NCBI GenBank assembly: GCA_046095485.1
Contig: JBJTJN010000083.1
Coordinates: forward strand, 1-18,072
Reading direction: 5' to 3'
DNA length: 18,072 nt
From: SYFI01 sp046095485
Lineage (GTDB): Bacteria; Actinomycetota; Thermoleophilia; Miltoncostaeales; Miltoncostaeaceae
Of this stretch, positions 6,463 through 12,867 are shown piece after piece (position 1 is the first letter of the stretch; every line of letters starts with the position of its first letter). The position numbers and the translations under genes were made by a program. The notes under the pieces were generated by a model. That model was not told where the DNA came from. It saw nothing but the letters and a program-made list of their open reading frames with translations, and did no database searches.

Positions 6463-7029
6463 ATGTCCTGGTGGCTGATCCTCATCATCGTCGTCGTGGT
6501 GATCCTGCTGATCGTCTGGATCATCTCGATGTACAACCGCCTCGTGCGCCTGAGGGTCGAGGTGCAGCAGGGCTGGGCGAACATCGACGTGCAGCTCCGG
6601 CGCCGGTATGACCTGATCCCGAACCTCGTCGAGACGGTGAAGGGCTACGCCGAGCACGAGCGCGGGGTGTTCCAGAAGGTCACCGAGGCCCGCACCCAGG
6701 CGATGGACGCCAAGGGGGTCGCCGAGACCGGCGCGGCCAACACGCTGCTCGGGCAGGCGCTGGGCGGCCTCTTCGCCGTGGCCGAGAACTACCCGGACCT
6801 CAAGGCGTCGGCGAACTTCCTGCAGCTGCAGACCGAGCTCGCGAACGTCGAGGAGATGCTGGCGGCAGCGCGTCGCTACTACAACAGCACCGTGGCCACG
6901 TACAACGCCACGCAGAACACCGTCCCCAGCAACGTCATCAAGAAGTTCGGGGACTTCTCGGAGGCCGAGTTCTTCGAGGAGGAGGACGAGGCCGTGCGCG
7001 CCGCGCCGCAGGTCTCCTTCGAGCAGTAG
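6463..7029 (+). CDS. lemA: LemA family protein
   Basis: 188-residue LemA protein: one N-terminal membrane helix (about residues 3-24, WWLILIIVVVVILLIVWIIS), then a long helical cytoplasmic domain. Family signatures are YNRLVRLRVEVQQGWANIDV, LRRRYDLIPNLVETVKGYA, and the C-terminal RRYYNSTVATYN and FPS-like NTVPSNVIKKFGDF. The tail is acidic (EAEFFEEEDE). The function of LemA is poorly known, but it is commonly paired with M48 protease HtpX or with TPM-domain proteins, as here. Its TAG abuts the GTG of htpX with no gap, so the two are co-transcribed and probably translationally coupled. Confidence 0.93.
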   Translation: MSWWLILIIVVVVILLIVWIISMYNRLVRLRVEVQQGWANIDVQLRRRYDLIPNLVETVKGYAEHERGVFQKVTEARTQAMDAKGVAETGAANTLLGQALGGLFAVAENYPDLKASANFLQLQTELANVEEMLAAARRYYNSTVATYNATQNTVPSNVIKKFGDFSEAEFFEEEDEAVRAAPQVSFEQ

Positions 7030-7962
7030 GTGACGCTCCAGCAGCAGATCCGCTCGAACCGGTGGAGGACGCTGCTGCTCCTGCTGCTGTTCGTCGTCCT
7101 CATCGCGATCATCCTGCTCGCGGTGTACCCGTTCGTGGACATCGGCGTGCTGTCGGTGGTGGGCATCGCGCTCATCGCCTACGGCCTGTTCATGTGGTTC
7201 GCGGCGGCGAAGGTGGTGGCGTCGCTCGCCGGCGCGCATCCCATCACCCGCGACCAGCACCCCGAGCTGTGGCAGGCGGTGGAGGCCGCCGCGGTGGGGG
7301 CGGGCCTGCCCGTGACGCCGGCGGTGTACATCATCGAGGACCCCGCGCCCAATGCCTTCGCGGCCGGGCGCGATCCGAAGCACGCCTACGTGGCGGCCAC
7401 CACGGGGCTCCTCGACATCATGGGCCCGCGCGAGCTGCGCGCGGTGATGGCACATGAGGTCGCGCACGTGAGGAATCGCGACATCCGGCTGATGGCGCTG
7501 GCATCGGTCTTGGCCGGCATGCTGCTGATCCTCTCCGACATCCTGCTGCGGGTCTTCATCTTCGGGGGAGGGCGCAACAGCGGCAACAACCCGCTCGCCC
7601 TGGTGGGCGTGATCGTCGCGCTGATCCTGGCGCCGATCGGCGCGGCGATGATCCAGATGGCGCTCTCACGCCGCCGCGAGTACCTGGCCGATGCCACCGC
7701 GGCCGAGATCACGGGTGATCCCGAGGGAATGGCGCGTGCGCTGGCGGTGCTCGAGGCCGATACGCGTCAGGTGTCGCACGTGGGGCGCGCCACGGCGCAC
7801 CTGTACATCGAGTCGCCGCTCGTGAAGGGTCGCGGACTCACGGGGTCGCTCGGAGGCTTGTTCCAGACGCACCCGCCGCTGGATGACCGCATCCGCGTGC
7901 TCGAGGAGGCGGGGGGGTTCACCCTCGACCGGTCGTTCCTCGCCTCGGTGCCGGTGCAGTAG
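7030..7962 (+). CDS. htpX: M48 membrane zinc protease, HtpX family
   Basis: 310-residue integral membrane metalloprotease that degrades damaged membrane proteins. Hydrophobic segments are at about residues 14-32, 37-58, 158-180 and 191-210. The zinc site is HEVAHVRNRD (HEVAH, about residues 141-145) with the third ligand in RREYLADA (Glu about 217). DPAPNAFAAGRDPKHAYVA before the HExxH is typical of the family, as is THPPLDDRI near the C-terminus. The GTG start follows the lemA stop immediately, and no nearer alternative fits. Paired with LemA, a common arrangement, it likely serves membrane protein quality control. Confidence 0.95.
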   Translation: MTLQQQIRSNRWRTLLLLLLFVVLIAIILLAVYPFVDIGVLSVVGIALIAYGLFMWFAAAKVVASLAGAHPITRDQHPELWQAVEAAAVGAGLPVTPAVYIIEDPAPNAFAAGRDPKHAYVAATTGLLDIMGPRELRAVMAHEVAHVRNRDIRLMALASVLAGMLLILSDILLRVFIFGGGRNSGNNPLALVGVIVALILAPIGAAMIQMALSRRREYLADATAAEITGDPEGMARALAVLEADTRQVSHVGRATAHLYIESPLVKGRGLTGSLGGLFQTHPPLDDRIRVLEEAGGFTLDRSFLASVPVQ

Positions 7963-7982
7963 GACGCACATAACAATGATTT

Positions 7983-8030
7983 CCGGCGAGTGGGGGAACC
8001 GAACTCCCTTACGAACGGGGCTCGCGCCGG
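7983..8030 (+). other. structured intergenic element with competing hairpins
   Basis: CCGGCG (7983-7988) pairs with CGCCGG (8025-8030), extended by AG/CT across a 2-nt bulge. Inside, CTCCC (8004-8008) can pair either with the G-run at 7992-7996 or with GGGG at 8017-8020. It lies between htpX and the next small gene and may be a terminator or an RNA switch. I match it to no known RNA family. Confidence 0.3.
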
Positions 8031-8043
8031 GCATCGTTCACAT

Positions 8044-8241
8044 ATGGCGGAAGACCCCGGCTTCCACACCGCGCGTGATCGCACCAGGCCCGAGTTGCTG
8101 TGGTTCATGCGCAACGAGCAGGTGCTCGATCGCTGGCCGGTCATCCACGAGCCCTGGGCCCAGGCCATCGAGGATCGCCGGCAGGCGCTGATCAACCCGC
8201 CCGACCGGGACATCACCTACCTGCACGGCGCCGGCCGGTAG
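8044..8241 (+). CDS. small hypothetical protein, 65 aa
   Basis: Short soluble protein rich in Arg, Trp and acidic residues: RPELLWFMRNEQVLDRWPVI, then HEPWAQAIEDRRQALINPPD. It looks mostly helical, with no membrane segment or metal motif. I recognise no family. The start is uncertain: an in-frame GTG at 7990 would add 18 residues translated from the hairpin element, whereas ATG 8044 has a weak CATCGT box 6 nt upstream and fits the local leaderless pattern. It ends 7 bp from the stop of the convergent S4-domain gene. Confidence 0.55.
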   Translation: MAEDPGFHTARDRTRPELLWFMRNEQVLDRWPVIHEPWAQAIEDRRQALINPPDRDITYLHGAGR

Positions 8242-8248
8242 CAGCCCT

Positions 8249-8653
8249 CTAGCCCCGCGACCGCCTGCGGGCGTCGTCGAACCTGCGCCGGTCGCGCTTG
8301 GTGGGCCGGGCGCCGAGTTCCGCACCCGGAGGCGGCGGGGCCATCTTGCGCATGAGGCGGTCCTTCTCGCGGGCCTCCAGGCTCTCCGGGGTCTCCTCGT
8401 AGAGCTTCTGGGCCTCGCTGGCGGGCCCGCGGCGATCAGAGATGTCCCGCACGATCACCACGGTGGCAGGCGAACCCGGCCGGGTCACCTGCACCTCATC
8501 GCCCTCGCGCACGTCGCGTGCGGGCTTCACGCGCTGGCCGTTCACGTGCACGCGGCCGCCCTGCACGGCCTCCGTGGCCAGCGCGCGCGTCTTGTAGAGG
8601 CGCGCGGCCCAGAGCCACTTGTCGAGCCTCACGCGTGTCGCGTCATCTGCCAT
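8249..8653 (-). CDS. hslR: S4-domain RNA-binding protein, Hsp15 family
   Basis: 134-residue protein with an N-terminal S4 RNA-binding domain (about residues 7-65): RLDKWLWAARLYKTRALATE, then GGRVHVNGQRVKPARDVREG and DEVQV. In E. coli, Hsp15 binds 50S subunits carrying stalled nascent chains and helps recycle them. The C-terminal half is basic and charged (SLEAREKDRLMRKMAPPPPG, RPTKRDRRRFDDARRR), as in this family. Length is normal. ATG 8653 is chosen over an upstream GTG because GACAAT lies 7 nt before it and the S4 domain begins directly after. It diverges from the Cys-motif mini-protein with 54 bp between start codons. Confidence 0.9.
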   Translation of the reverse strand: MADDATRVRLDKWLWAARLYKTRALATEAVQGGRVHVNGQRVKPARDVREGDEVQVTRPGSPATVVIVRDISDRRGPASEAQKLYEETPESLEAREKDRLMRKMAPPPPGAELGARPTKRDRRRFDDARRRSRG

Positions 8654-8660
8654 TGCGGGG

Positions 8661-8701
8661 ATTGTCCCATCCCGGCACGCGCGGGCCGCCTCTGACACAA
8701 T
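8661..8701. promoter_or_regulatory. divergent leaderless promoters
   Basis: GACAAT (8666-8661, minus) is 7 nt before the ATG of the S4 gene, and CACAAT (8696-8701, plus) is 6 nt before the ATG at 8708. Confidence 0.55.
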
Positions 8702-8707
8702 CGGCGC

Positions 8708-8905
8708 ATGGTGATGAGCGCTCTGTCGTGCCTCTGGGACGACCCCGATACCTGCCCGCAGGTACGCGTGGATGGCGTCACCGGGCGCCGGTACTGCCGC
8801 ATGTGCGGGCCCGAGACCATCGAGGTCGCCGAGGCCCGCACGCGCGCCGAGGCCGAGGCCGCGGCAGCCGGGACGGCCGCTCCCGCCCCGCCCGACGCCG
8901 CCTAG
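8708..8905 (+). CDS. small Cys-motif protein (possible zinc ribbon), 65 aa
   Basis: Tiny protein with four cysteines arranged as C-x6-C (CLWDDPDTC) and C-x2-C (YCRMC), separated by about 13 residues containing VDGVTGRRY. This spacing resembles a small zinc ribbon or knuckle, but I cannot name a family. The second half is an Ala/Glu-rich helix (EVAEARTRAEAEAAAA) ending in an Ala/Pro tail. ATG 8708 is supported by CACAAT 6 nt upstream; the Met at codon 3 is an alternative. Function unknown. Confidence 0.65.
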   Translation: MVMSALSCLWDDPDTCPQVRVDGVTGRRYCRMCGPETIEVAEARTRAEAEAAAAGTAAPAPPDAA

Positions 8906-8968
8906 CGCACGATCGTGGGCTTCCCGGTGCGAACGGCGCCCGTTTGTGTGCTCTGAGCGGCATTTTCC

Positions 8969-9011
8969 TTGACGACGAAACCTTGACAGAACATGGACAC
9001 CTAGGTTGGAT
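8969..9011 (+). promoter_or_regulatory. canonical promoter with tandem -35 elements
   Basis: TTGACA (8983-8988) and TTGGAT (9006-9011) are 17 bp apart. A second -35-like TTGACG sits exactly 14 bp upstream (8969-8974). This is the only clear -35/-10 pair in the window, in an AT-richer 148-bp gap, and gives an approximately 36-nt leader. Confidence 0.55.
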
Positions 9012-9053
9012 ACCCCTCACAGAGAGTTAACGAAACCGATCGAGGACAGCGCC

Positions 9054-9485
9054 ATGTACCGCTTCTCACGTGCGATCTACCGAGACCTCCAGCCCTATCT
9101 GCTGAAGGATCAGTTGCGTCCCGAACTCGGCCAGCGCCTCCTCCTCTCGGCCTGCGAGCGCAACATCGAGCGCCTCGCCCGCGACCACCGGCGCTTCGCG
9201 CGTCCCGCCGCCGCGCTGTTCAGCGACGTCCGCGCCCTCTTCCCCGTCTCGATGCAGCTGATGGCCTACGACGTCATCGAGGTGCACATGAACAACGCCC
9301 TGGAGTTCCTGGACGCCGAGGTCGCCGAGCGCGGCTCCGCCGACCTGCTGCGCTGCCGCGCCACCAACCGCAAGGGCAAGGCGTGCCAGCGCGTTCCGGT
9401 GACCGGCAGCGACTACTGCCCGTCGCACCGGTACATCGAGAAGGCCCAGCAGCAGCAGCGCAGCAGCGGCCTGCTCCCGGCCTAG
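9054..9485 (+). CDS. hypothetical protein with C-terminal DUF5763-like zinc motif
   Basis: 143-residue protein. The first 100 residues look helical and amphipathic (RPELGQRLLLSACERNIERL, then MQLMAYDVIEVHMNNALEFL) and match no family I know. The C-terminal part carries C101-x9-C111-x10-C122-x2-H125 in CRATNRKGKACQRVPVTGSD plus YCPSHR, the pattern of short DUF5763-type zinc motifs. A Gln-rich tail (KAQQQQRSS) follows. The ATG at 9054 has GAGG 8 nt upstream; a TTG at 9006 in frame is rejected because it lies in the promoter. Unlike its neighbours it has a -35 box and a 5' leader, suggesting a separately regulated gene. A strong hairpin follows. Confidence 0.75.
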   Translation: MYRFSRAIYRDLQPYLLKDQLRPELGQRLLLSACERNIERLARDHRRFARPAAALFSDVRALFPVSMQLMAYDVIEVHMNNALEFLDAEVAERGSADLLRCRATNRKGKACQRVPVTGSDYCPSHRYIEKAQQQQRSSGLLPA

Positions 9486-9511
9486 GGCCACGCCCCACAC
9501 TTCGCATGACC

Positions 9512-9537
9512 CGGCGGGGCGCGAGAGCGCCCCGCCG
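9512..9537 (+). terminator. perfect 11-bp GC hairpin with GAGA tetraloop
   Basis: CGGCGGGGCGC (9512-9522) pairs perfectly with GCGCCCCGCCG (9527-9537) around GAGA, 27 bp after the zinc-motif gene stop. It is a strong terminator candidate without a U-tract. It also sits where the reductase gene's N-terminus is disturbed. Confidence 0.65.
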
Positions 9538-9573
9538 CAGTTCGGGGCCGAAACCGACGCCACGGGGCGCTTC

Positions 9574-10482
9574 GTGCGCCAGCAGTCGGCCTTCAGGGGC
9601 ACCATCACGCCCGGGGGTGAGCATCCCCCCGAAGCCGGCCGCTACCACCTGTACGTGTCGCTCGCGTGCCCATGGGCCCACCGCGTGGTGATCGCCCGGC
9701 AGCTCAAGGGACTGCAGGACGTCGTCGGAATGACCGTCGTCGATCCCATCCGCGACGAGCGCGGCTGGGCCTTTCGCGACGGACCGGGGTGGTCGAAGGA
9801 TCCGCTCAACGGCTTCGGCGTCCTCGCCGAGGCCTACGCGGCAACCGACCCGGCCTGGCGGGGGCGCGTGACGGTGCCGGTGCTCTGGGACCGCCTGACC
9901 GGCACGATCGTGAACAACGAGTCCGAGGAGATCCTGCGCATCCTCGACAGCGCGTTCGGAGACCTGGCGCTTCCCGTGCCCGTTTTGCGGCCGCCGGATC
10001 TGGCCGATCAGATCGATGCCGTGAACGCCCGGGTGTACCGGGACGTCAACAACGCGGTCTACCGGGCAGGGTTCGCCGCCTCGCAGGAGGCCTACGACGA
10101 GGCGGCGGGTGACCTGGCCGCTGGGCTCGCCCTCGTCGAGGACATCCTGCAGCGCGACCGCTGGCTCGTGGCGAACCGCTTCACGGAGGCCGACATCAGG
10201 TTGTTCACCACCCTCGTGCGCTTCGACCCCGTGTACCACACGCACTTCAAGTGCAATGCCCGGCTGATCGCCGACTCACCGGCCCTCGTGGGGTTCGTGC
10301 GCGATGTGGCCCAGGTGCCGGGCGTGATGGGCACCATCGCGATGGACCAGATCAAGGCGCACTACTACCGCACGCATGGTCGCCTCAACCCCTCGGGCAT
10401 CGTGCCGGTGTCTGACGGCCCGGACCTCGCGGCTGCCCACGGGCGTGCCGCGCTCGGCCCCGAGGCCCTCCCGGGCGGGTAA
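9574..10482 (+). CDS. ECM4-type glutathionyl-hydroquinone reductase / omega-like GST, N-terminus uncertain
   Basis: Xi-class glutathione transferase, which reduces glutathionyl- or related thiol-hydroquinones using an active-site Cys. That Cys is in YVSLACPWAHR; the N-terminal thioredoxin-like half continues with DRLTGTIVNNESEEILRIL and the C-terminal helical half with FTEADIRLFTTLVRFDPVYH and HFKCNARLI. GTG 9574 is the first usable start, but family-like sequence is readable in frame before it (FGAETDATGRFVRQQSAFRG, from about 9541) with no start codon upstream. ATG 9506 is one frame off: a one-base deletion between 9508 and about 9541 would explain it and would give about 325 residues, a normal length. 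That interval is the GC hairpin. The thiol partner in actinobacteria may be mycothiol rather than glutathione. Confidence 0.85.
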   Translation: MRQQSAFRGTITPGGEHPPEAGRYHLYVSLACPWAHRVVIARQLKGLQDVVGMTVVDPIRDERGWAFRDGPGWSKDPLNGFGVLAEAYAATDPAWRGRVTVPVLWDRLTGTIVNNESEEILRILDSAFGDLALPVPVLRPPDLADQIDAVNARVYRDVNNAVYRAGFAASQEAYDEAAGDLAAGLALVEDILQRDRWLVANRFTEADIRLFTTLVRFDPVYHTHFKCNARLIADSPALVGFVRDVAQVPGVMGTIAMDQIKAHYYRTHGRLNPSGIVPVSDGPDLAAAHGRAALGPEALPGG

Positions 10483-10488
10483 GCCCGG
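10471..10488 (+). terminator. hairpin overlapping the reductase stop codon
   Basis: CCGGGC (10471-10476) pairs with GCCCGG (10483-10488) around a 6-nt loop that contains the TAA stop. Candidate terminator between convergent genes. Confidence 0.45.
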
Positions 10489-10505
10489 CAGGCTCGTGGA
10501 AAGGC

Positions 10506-10547
10506 CCGGGGTGCCCTCGGGTAGGACCGGGGTGTCCTCGAGTACGC
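10506..10547. repeat. 21-bp tandem duplication in convergent intergenic gap
   Basis: Two adjacent 21-bp units (10506-10526 and 10527-10547). CCGGGGTG, CCTCG and GTA are identical at the same offsets in both, with few differences between. It fills the gap between the reductase stop and the convergent hypothetical gene. Confidence 0.7.
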
Positions 10548-10548
10548 G

Positions 10549-10905
10549 CTAGAAGCGCGCGGCCATCGCCGAGAGGATCCTCTCGGCGCGCGCGGACTGA
10601 TCGTCCCACCACTCGGCGCGCTCGGGCGGCTGGTCCTCGGTGTGGAGGGAGGCCTCCTCGATCACCCGTCGGGCAGCCTCGCGAAGCGCGCCCTCCGCCA
10701 GGGCCGGCGGCCATGCGAGGCCCGGCTCACCCGGGGCACCGAGCAGCTCAGTGCCGTCACCGAGGCAGGCGATGCCCAGGGCATCCTCGAGCGCGGAGGT
10801 GCGCGCCAGCTTCGCGGCGCTGCACCACAGCGCGAGCGCCAGGGTGGCGCGGGCGTCCTCCAGCAGGGCCGGATCGAGGTCGAGGCGGTCGTGTTCGTCC
10901 ATCAC
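10549..10905 (-). CDS. hypothetical protein, about 118 aa
   Basis: Acidic, Ala/Leu-rich, probably all-helical protein. It contains LLEDARATLALALWCSAAKL, a short Gly-rich turn (CLGDGTELLGAPGEPG) and a second helical half (LREAARRVIEEASL; SARAERILSAMAARF). No family is recognised; there is no signal peptide or membrane helix. GTG 10905 is preferred because TACATT ends exactly 6 nt before it; ATG 10902, the next codon, is an equal choice. The frame is open further upstream, but that part runs through the promoter of the divergent exporter gene. Confidence 0.65.
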   Translation of the reverse strand: MMDEHDRLDLDPALLEDARATLALALWCSAAKLARTSALEDALGIACLGDGTELLGAPGEPGLAWPPALAEGALREAARRVIEEASLHTEDQPPERAEWWDDQSARAERILSAMAARF

Positions 10906-10911
10906 GCTGCA

Positions 10912-10955
10912 AATGTATGTGCGATACGACGAATCGTGAGGGTGAACGGTAGGGT
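10912..10955. promoter_or_regulatory. divergent leaderless promoters
   Basis: TACATT (10917-10912, minus) is 6 nt before the GTG at 10905. TAGGGT (10950-10955, plus) is 6 nt before the ATG at 10962 of the exporter ATPase. No TetR-type operator with clear dyad symmetry was found between them. Confidence 0.55.
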
Positions 10956-10961
10956 CGCCCC

Positions 10962-12077
10962 ATGGCGGCGGTCTCCCCCACTCCCCTTGCCATCGAGGCC
11001 CAGGGCCTGACGAAGGCATTCGGGAAGACCCAGGCCCTCGACGGCGTGGACCTGCGGGTGCCGCGCGGCATGGTGTATGGGCTGCTGGGCCCGAATGGGG
11101 CCGGGAAGAGCACGGTGGTGCGGGTGCTCGCCACGTTGTTGCGCCCCGATGAGGGCACCGCCCTGGTGGATGGACTGGACGTGGTGCGCCAGGCGTCCGC
11201 AGTGCGCGCCCACATCGGGCTGGCCGGGCAGTACGCGGCCGTGGACGAATACCTCACCGGCCGCGAGAACCTCGTGATGTTCGGACGGCTCTCAGGGCTC
11301 CGCAAGGCCGAGGCGAAGTCGCGGGCTGCCGACCTGCTCGCCCAGTTCGACCTGGTGGATGCCGCCGATCGCCCCTCCAAGGGGTATTCCGGCGGAATGC
11401 GCCGGCGGCTTGACCTGGCGGCCAGCCTGGCGTCCCGCCCGCCCGTGCTGTTCCTCGACGCGCCCACGACCGGACTCGACCCGCGCAGCCGCCTCACGAT
11501 GTGGGGCGTGATCCAGGGGCTGGTGAACGACGGCACCACGGTGCTGCTCACCACCCAGTACCTGGAGGAGGCCGACCGCCTGGCCCAGCGCATCGCCGTG
11601 ATCGATCGCGGCCGGGTGATCGCCGAGGGCACCCCCGCCGAGCTGAAGGCACGGGTGGGCGGCGAGGGCCTGGAGGTCGCCGTGGTGGATCCGGCCGACC
11701 TCGAGGCAGCCCGCGCGATCGTGGCCCGCTTCGCCACCGATGAGGTGTTCGTTGACGTCGAGCGCCGTCGTGTGCGCGCCGCCGTGGGCGATGGGCCCGT
11801 GGCGCTCGCCGGCGTGGCTGGCGCCATCGCCGATGCCGGCATCACCACCGAGGACGTCGGCCTGCATCGCCCCACGCTCGACGAGGTGTTCCTGGCAATC
11901 ACCGGGCGGCCCGTCGACGACGCGGACATGGATGAGGACGTGGACGGCGGAAAGCGTGGTGACGCCGGAGATGACCCACGTGGCAACGGCGACGTGGGTG
12001 GCGGCTCAGGAATTGGGCACGATGGCGGCGAGGCCCCCGTGCGCCCGCAACCCGGTGGCCCGAGGAGAGCGTCATGA
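10962..12077 (+). CDS. ABC exporter ATP-binding protein, DrrA-like, with Glu-to-Ala change after Walker B
   Basis: 371-residue nucleotide-binding subunit of an ABC-2 exporter of the daunorubicin-resistance type. Walker A is GPNGAGKST (residues 43-51), the Q-loop Gln about 90, the signature YSGGMRRRLDLA (142-153), Walker B VLFLD (162-166) and the D-loop TTGLDP. The position after the Walker B Asp is normally the catalytic Glu; here it is Ala167 (codon GCG, 11460-11462; GAG would be Glu). The switch position carries Gln (LLTTQYLEEAD), which is usual for DrrA relatives. After the C-terminal domain typical of the family, residues about 315-371 form a hydrophilic Asp/Gly-rich tail. It overlaps the permease gene by ATGA. 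ATG 10962 is supported by TAGGGT 6 nt upstream. Confidence 0.93.
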   Translation: MAAVSPTPLAIEAQGLTKAFGKTQALDGVDLRVPRGMVYGLLGPNGAGKSTVVRVLATLLRPDEGTALVDGLDVVRQASAVRAHIGLAGQYAAVDEYLTGRENLVMFGRLSGLRKAEAKSRAADLLAQFDLVDAADRPSKGYSGGMRRRLDLAASLASRPPVLFLDAPTTGLDPRSRLTMWGVIQGLVNDGTTVLLTTQYLEEADRLAQRIAVIDRGRVIAEGTPAELKARVGGEGLEVAVVDPADLEAARAIVARFATDEVFVDVERRRVRAAVGDGPVALAGVAGAIADAGITTEDVGLHRPTLDEVFLAITGRPVDDADMDEDVDGGKRGDAGDDPRGNGDVGGGSGIGHDGGEAPVRPQPGGPRRAS

Positions 12078-12844
12078 CGGCTCCGGCCCGCGCCCTGCGT
12101 GACTCGGGGATCATCGTCTGGCGACAGTTGGTGCAGCTGCCGCGCATCCCCGAGGTGCTGATCTTCGCGCTGATCCAGCCGGTGATGTTCGTGCTGCTGT
12201 TCCGGTACGTCTTCGGCGGGGCCATCGCCACGCCCGGCGAGAGCTACGTCGACTACCTGATGCCGGGCATCTTCGCGCAGACGGTCGCCTTCGGCGCGGT
12301 GGCCAGCGGCATCGGGCTGGCGGAGGACCTTCGCCGCGGCATCATCGACCGCTTCCGGTCGCTGCCGATGGCCCGCTCGGCCGTGCTGGTGGGCCGCACG
12401 GTGTCCGACCTGGTGCGCAACTTCGCGGTGGTGATGGTCATGTACATCGTCGGCCTGCTCGTGGGGTTCCGCCCCGAGGGATCGATCACGGCGCAGATCC
12501 TGGCCTTCCTGCTGCTGCTCCTCACCTCATTCGCCTTCTCGTGGATCGGCGTGGTCATCGCCCTCAGCATGAAGACGGTGGAGGCGGTGCAGTCGGCCGG
12601 GTTCATCTGGCTCTTCCCCCTCACCTTCGCGAGCTCGGCCTTCGTGCCGACGGACTCCATGCCCACGTGGCTCCAGGTGTTCGCCGACAACCAGCCGTTC
12701 ACCATCGTGGTGAACGCCGTGCGCGCCCTGTTTCTGGCCCAGCCGGTGGGCAACTACGTGTGGCTCACCCTCGCCTGGATGATCGGGATCACCGCCGTGA
12801 TGATCCCGCTGGCAACCCGGCAGTACCGGCGCCGCAACGGCTAG
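12074..12844 (+). CDS. ABC-2 type permease, DrrB-like
   Basis: 256-residue membrane subunit for the preceding ATPase. Six hydrophobic segments are visible: about residues 28-46 (LIFALIQPVMFVLLFRYVF), 58-80, 112-131 (FAVVMVMYIVGLLVGF), 139-165, 172-190 and 227-246. The pattern of a cytoplasmic N-terminus, the amphipathic stretch LAEDLRRGIIDRFRSLPMAR and NQPFTIVVNAVRALFLAQPV is that of DrrB/ABC-2 proteins. Such pairs export lipids, antibiotics or other amphiphiles; the substrate cannot be read from sequence. The 4-bp ATGA overlap with the ATPase indicates coupled translation. It converges on the channel gene, whose stop is 15 bp away. Confidence 0.93.
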   Translation: MTAPARALRDSGIIVWRQLVQLPRIPEVLIFALIQPVMFVLLFRYVFGGAIATPGESYVDYLMPGIFAQTVAFGAVASGIGLAEDLRRGIIDRFRSLPMARSAVLVGRTVSDLVRNFAVVMVMYIVGLLVGFRPEGSITAQILAFLLLLLTSFAFSWIGVVIALSMKTVEAVQSAGFIWLFPLTFASSAFVPTDSMPTWLQVFADNQPFTIVVNAVRALFLAQPVGNYVWLTLAWMIGITAVMIPLATRQYRRRNG

Positions 12845-12854
12845 CGCCCGGCGT

Positions 12855-12867
12855 GCGGCTCAGCCGC
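12855..12867 (-). terminator. small hairpin at the channel stop codon
   Basis: GCGGC and GCCGC pair around the TCA that is the channel gene's stop (TGA on the minus strand). Short and without a U-tract, hence weak. Confidence 0.25.

Noticed and set aside
7983..8030. Minus-strand sequence resembling a tRNA T-arm (GGGAGTTCGGTTCCCCC), suggesting a tRNA or tmRNA remnant.
   Set aside because: The T-stem has a mismatch, the T-loop lacks the conserved A, and no matching 5' acceptor strand or anticodon arm occurs within about 100 bp.
10918..10949. Imperfect dyad near ATACGACGAATCGT between the exporter gene and its divergent neighbour as a repressor operator.
   Set aside because: Symmetry is weak and no regulator gene of TetR or MarR type is adjacent.
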